A stretch of 64,000 nt of DNA from Impatiens glandulifera (taxonomy: Eukaryota; Streptophyta; Magnoliopsida; Ericales; Balsaminaceae), in NCBI RefSeq assembly GCF_907164915.1, contig NC_061864.1, forward strand, positions 3,212,389 to 3,276,388, written 5' to 3'. The notes beneath the pieces were generated by a model. The model made no database searches and had not been told where the DNA came from. It saw only the letters and a list, made by a program, of their open reading frames with translations. The position numbers and the translations under genes are program-made. Shown one piece after another: positions 61,148 through 64,000 of this stretch (position 1 is its first letter; every line of letters starts with the position of its first letter).

Positions 61148-62189
61148 GTACTCACTATTTGTGTTGACATTCTTTAATAAAATTGATATATTTTTTAAAT
61201 AAAAAAATGGCAACTTAATTCATTTATTCAGTTAAATACAAAAATTACACTATGGTCTAGCTACTATATTTTCTTTATAAGATTCAAAATAAAAAACAAT
61301 TTGAATATGATCAAAAAGCAAATGCATATAGTAATAATTTATATAGTTAAAATAAGGAAGGGAAAGAAGAAGACAAGTGGGTCCATGAATCTAGTTAATG
61401 TCTTCTCTTGAAGGTTGGGAAGTGATGCGATGATCATGTGAAAACATGGATCAAGTCAAGGCCCATGACCATGAGAATTTAATTCGAAATTGAAGTGTAT
61501 TAATCCACCCACCCACCCACCCACTTGCCCCCGAAGAACATTTTACATTATTATATTATTAAAGGGGGAAAACGAGATCTCTATGGCTAGGAATCGTATA
61601 AACTAGATGAAATGGATGGATCATGGAGAATGGAATGGAATGGAGGAGGAACCCATTATATATTGAATTAATGAAGAAGAAGAAGGAGAAGAAACAGTGA
61701 TGATGATGATATCTTCACATGAACGTGCCACATTAAGGGAATGAAACCCATGTGACATTGCCAAATGGGTAAACCTTAATGGGGGGCATGCACCTGGCAA
61801 AACCCATGCACAGGTAGATATTTATACATTTACAATTGGACATAAATTTCTTTTTAGACCATCAAATATTTCAATCATCATCAGTAGTAACAGAATAAAT
61901 ATTTTCTTTTTAAATTAATCATTTATAAGGTATAATTAATGAAAAATAATAAGATTCATCCTCGCAATTATGCATACAATTCTTTTTAGACCATTTTTCC
62001 ATCAAATTCAATCATGAATAACATATTAAATATATATATATGTATAATGAAAAATGATAAGAATCATTTATGAAAAGAAAACATGTAAAATAATAAATGC
62101 ATTTTTTATATTAAAAATAAATAAATAAATCGTTTAAGCACAACGACAAAGAATAACATTAAAATAAAAAATAATAAAAACAATACTTA
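61145..62189. other. Intergenic
   Basis: No gene. A CCCA tandem run near 61505-61525, GAAGAAG repeats near 61675 and a GC-richer patch at 61370-61820 that could be promoter or leader sequence of an unseen transcript. Confidence 0.35.
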
Positions 62190-62620
62190 ATGAGTTATCG
62201 AACTCGTAAATCCTCGAGAATGTCGATTAACTCCCCCGACAGACTCTCTTACTTTTATTGGACGAATCTCAGAAAACATAATAATAATAGTATTATGAAT
62301 TATACGCAATGGACGACTACGATCATTGAAAGTTTGACGATTTCTCTCCAACCAAAGAATAATTGAGATGATAACCAAAATATGTAGATTTTTCATATTA
62401 ATTGCATCAATCTAAACTTTCCAGCAACTACCTAAAAATTTGGGCATCATCCAATGAATCCTAGTAATACTCTACTAAAGACTTCAAATATTAGTCACCA
62501 TTCGACAATACAAAATAAGTCATAAGTTATCGATTACATCTTTTCTTGACAGATACGACAACTAGACATAATACAAATTTTTTCATGCACATATCATCCG
62601 TTAAAAATAATAAAAGCACT
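62190..62620 (-). pseudogene. LINE reverse-transcriptase tail remnant (zf-RVT)
   Basis: On the minus strand, broken frames give CRICQEKM near 62540-62565, then, after stops and shifts, IILWLERNRQTFNDRSR at about 62310-62370. The order C-x2-C ... W-x-ERN-x-R/Q-x-F is that of the zinc-binding domain at the C-terminus of plant L1-type reverse transcriptases. Stops lie between the blocks; no 5' part or target duplication is seen. A dead non-LTR retroelement piece. Confidence 0.65.
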
Positions 62621-64000
62621 TATTCAAGATAAATATAGACCGACTATGTGGCAATTAATTGATTCATCTGAGTGATTATAACAAATTAATTGGTTTTGTT
62701 GTTTATAATTACTTTAATTATATATATAATTTAAATGGTTCTTTCAATCAATCATGTGTGACAAATAGACAATTATATAAGAAAAAAACACAATGTTTCA
62801 TTAATAATCTATTGAACTATTTTTAAAAATAATTCATAACTTTAATTATGAATGAGGTAGTAATTGAGTTCAAATACCAATTTAACTCTTAAAACTTTAT
62901 GTATTTTAAAGAAATTTAACAATTCTGATTTAAGTATTAAACTCTTACGATTTTAAATTCAGGATTTTAAGATTTACGATTTTATAATTTATTTTGATTT
63001 TACATTAAAAAAAAATGAACTCATTTAATTAATTGATTTTGTAATTATAACTTATTTCAGTGTCATTTATTTATTAATACTATTATTTAATTAATTTATA
63101 TATATATATATATATTAAAATAAACTCTTCCTCTTTCAAATAATTTTTTAATTTTACAAATTTAAAAACTTGATTTTAAGTAAATTCTAAATTTTAACAC
63201 AATTTTTACTTATCCATTTTATAATCTAGCTAGGTCTCCTCGCCTAATTTTCAGGTAACTAATTAGCAATGTTTCTACAAACTCTGCACATGCATATGCT
63301 TTTATTTGAGTATACATTTCAGTACTTTTTTTGTACAACAATTAGGTGAGTGTCATTGGAACCAGGTGAGTTTGCCTATTAGGCTTTCATGTGCAATTAA
63401 AGTTGTTGAAAAGATCTTTTAACTTTAGGCTTGTCATTGAAATAGACATTTATATCTTAATAATATGAAGATTCTTAATTAATTAAGCCTAGCTAGTCTA
63501 GAGTCTAGACATCAAGTCATATCCTTGTTTGCATCAAGTTCTTTAATTTGCTATCACAATCAAGACCCATTGCCAATTGCCAACCATTTACAATCTTGTT
63601 TTTAATCGTGTACTTCTGCTAAATGAATTCACATGCAGATGTTTTAATCATTAAACTAGGTTCATAGATATAGCACTATTAAGTTAATAGTATCTTTAAT
63701 CAGGTATTATATTTGAAAAATGAATAAATATTTACCTCTTACCCCCACCAAAGTAGAGTTGGCTTAAGAGACCAAAAAGTCATGGAGTTTAATTAAGTGA
63801 GTTGTCATGTTAGTTCTCCTTTAATTCAAAAAAATATATATATTTACCTATTAAACTATCCTCGCTATATTAGGGGAGATATAACACCGAAAAGGTTTGA
63901 CCCATAGGTCACTATGTTTTAACAAGCATCTAGCTACTAAACTATTTTAGTTTTGTTAAGAATAATGTAAACTTATTATACTTATTTAATAAAACTCAAA
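62621..64000. other. AT-rich right edge
   Basis: No coding sequence, RNA gene or element recognised up to the window end. Confidence 0.4.

Noticed and set aside
1..64000. tRNA, rRNA, CRISPR or bacterial-type operon features
   Set aside because: None was seen on either strand; gene structure is plainly plant nuclear.

Overview
The window is nuclear DNA of a flowering plant, almost certainly a eudicot. Genes have many short GT-AG introns, the proteins match plant-specific families (PMT methyltransferases, P-class PPR, USP-RLCK kinases, PMI1-related and PGG-ankyrin proteins), and the gaps are very AT-rich with long (TA)n tracts, MITEs and LTR and non-LTR retroelements. No ribosomal, tRNA, organellar or CRISPR sequence was seen. 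The species cannot be named from the sequence.

Left part (1-28.6 kb): a Golgi PMT methyltransferase (+); a small unknown acidic protein (-); a 1.4 kb foldback Mutator-like element with a decayed transposase fragment; a two-domain METTL2-like tRNA methyltransferase (-), divergent from a PPR gene (+); a proline-rich cell-surface protein (-); a USP-domain receptor-like cytoplasmic kinase (-); the spliceosomal cyclophilin CYP57/CWC27 (+); and a frameshifted RanBP1 pseudogene (-) missing from any simple ORF view.

Middle part (28.6-38.8 kb): a long empty AT-rich gap, a PMI1-related NT-C2 protein (+), a PGG-type ankyrin membrane protein (-), then MITEs. One Tourist-like MITE family with TWA target duplications occurs three times in the window.

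Transposon nest (38.8-46.9 kb): a non-autonomous TIR element with a terminal GGGAAAT carries the decayed 3' end of an ATX1/ATX2-type trithorax SET-domain gene and symmetrical arrays of an 11-bp near-palindrome at 13-bp spacing. Into it has jumped a full-length Copia retrotransposon whose two 237-bp LTRs look identical, with a GAAAT target duplication and one intact 1343-codon Gag-Pol frame. A second, 1.17 kb element with related termini and an 8-bp target duplication lies 6 kb further on, at 52.8-54.0 kb.

Right part (46.9-64 kb): a single-exon SLC25A44-like mitochondrial carrier (+), the omega-amidase NLP1 (+; one apparent GC-AG intron and a 16-nt micro-exon), then about 8 kb of AT-rich DNA with a G-box cluster, a 0.93 kb long-TIR element and a LINE remnant. 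The host genes are unrelated housekeeping, organelle and signalling genes and form no operon or pathway cluster. The most unusual part is the mobile-element nest. Exon borders were read by eye from splice signals, reading phase and family similarity; no alignment was run.
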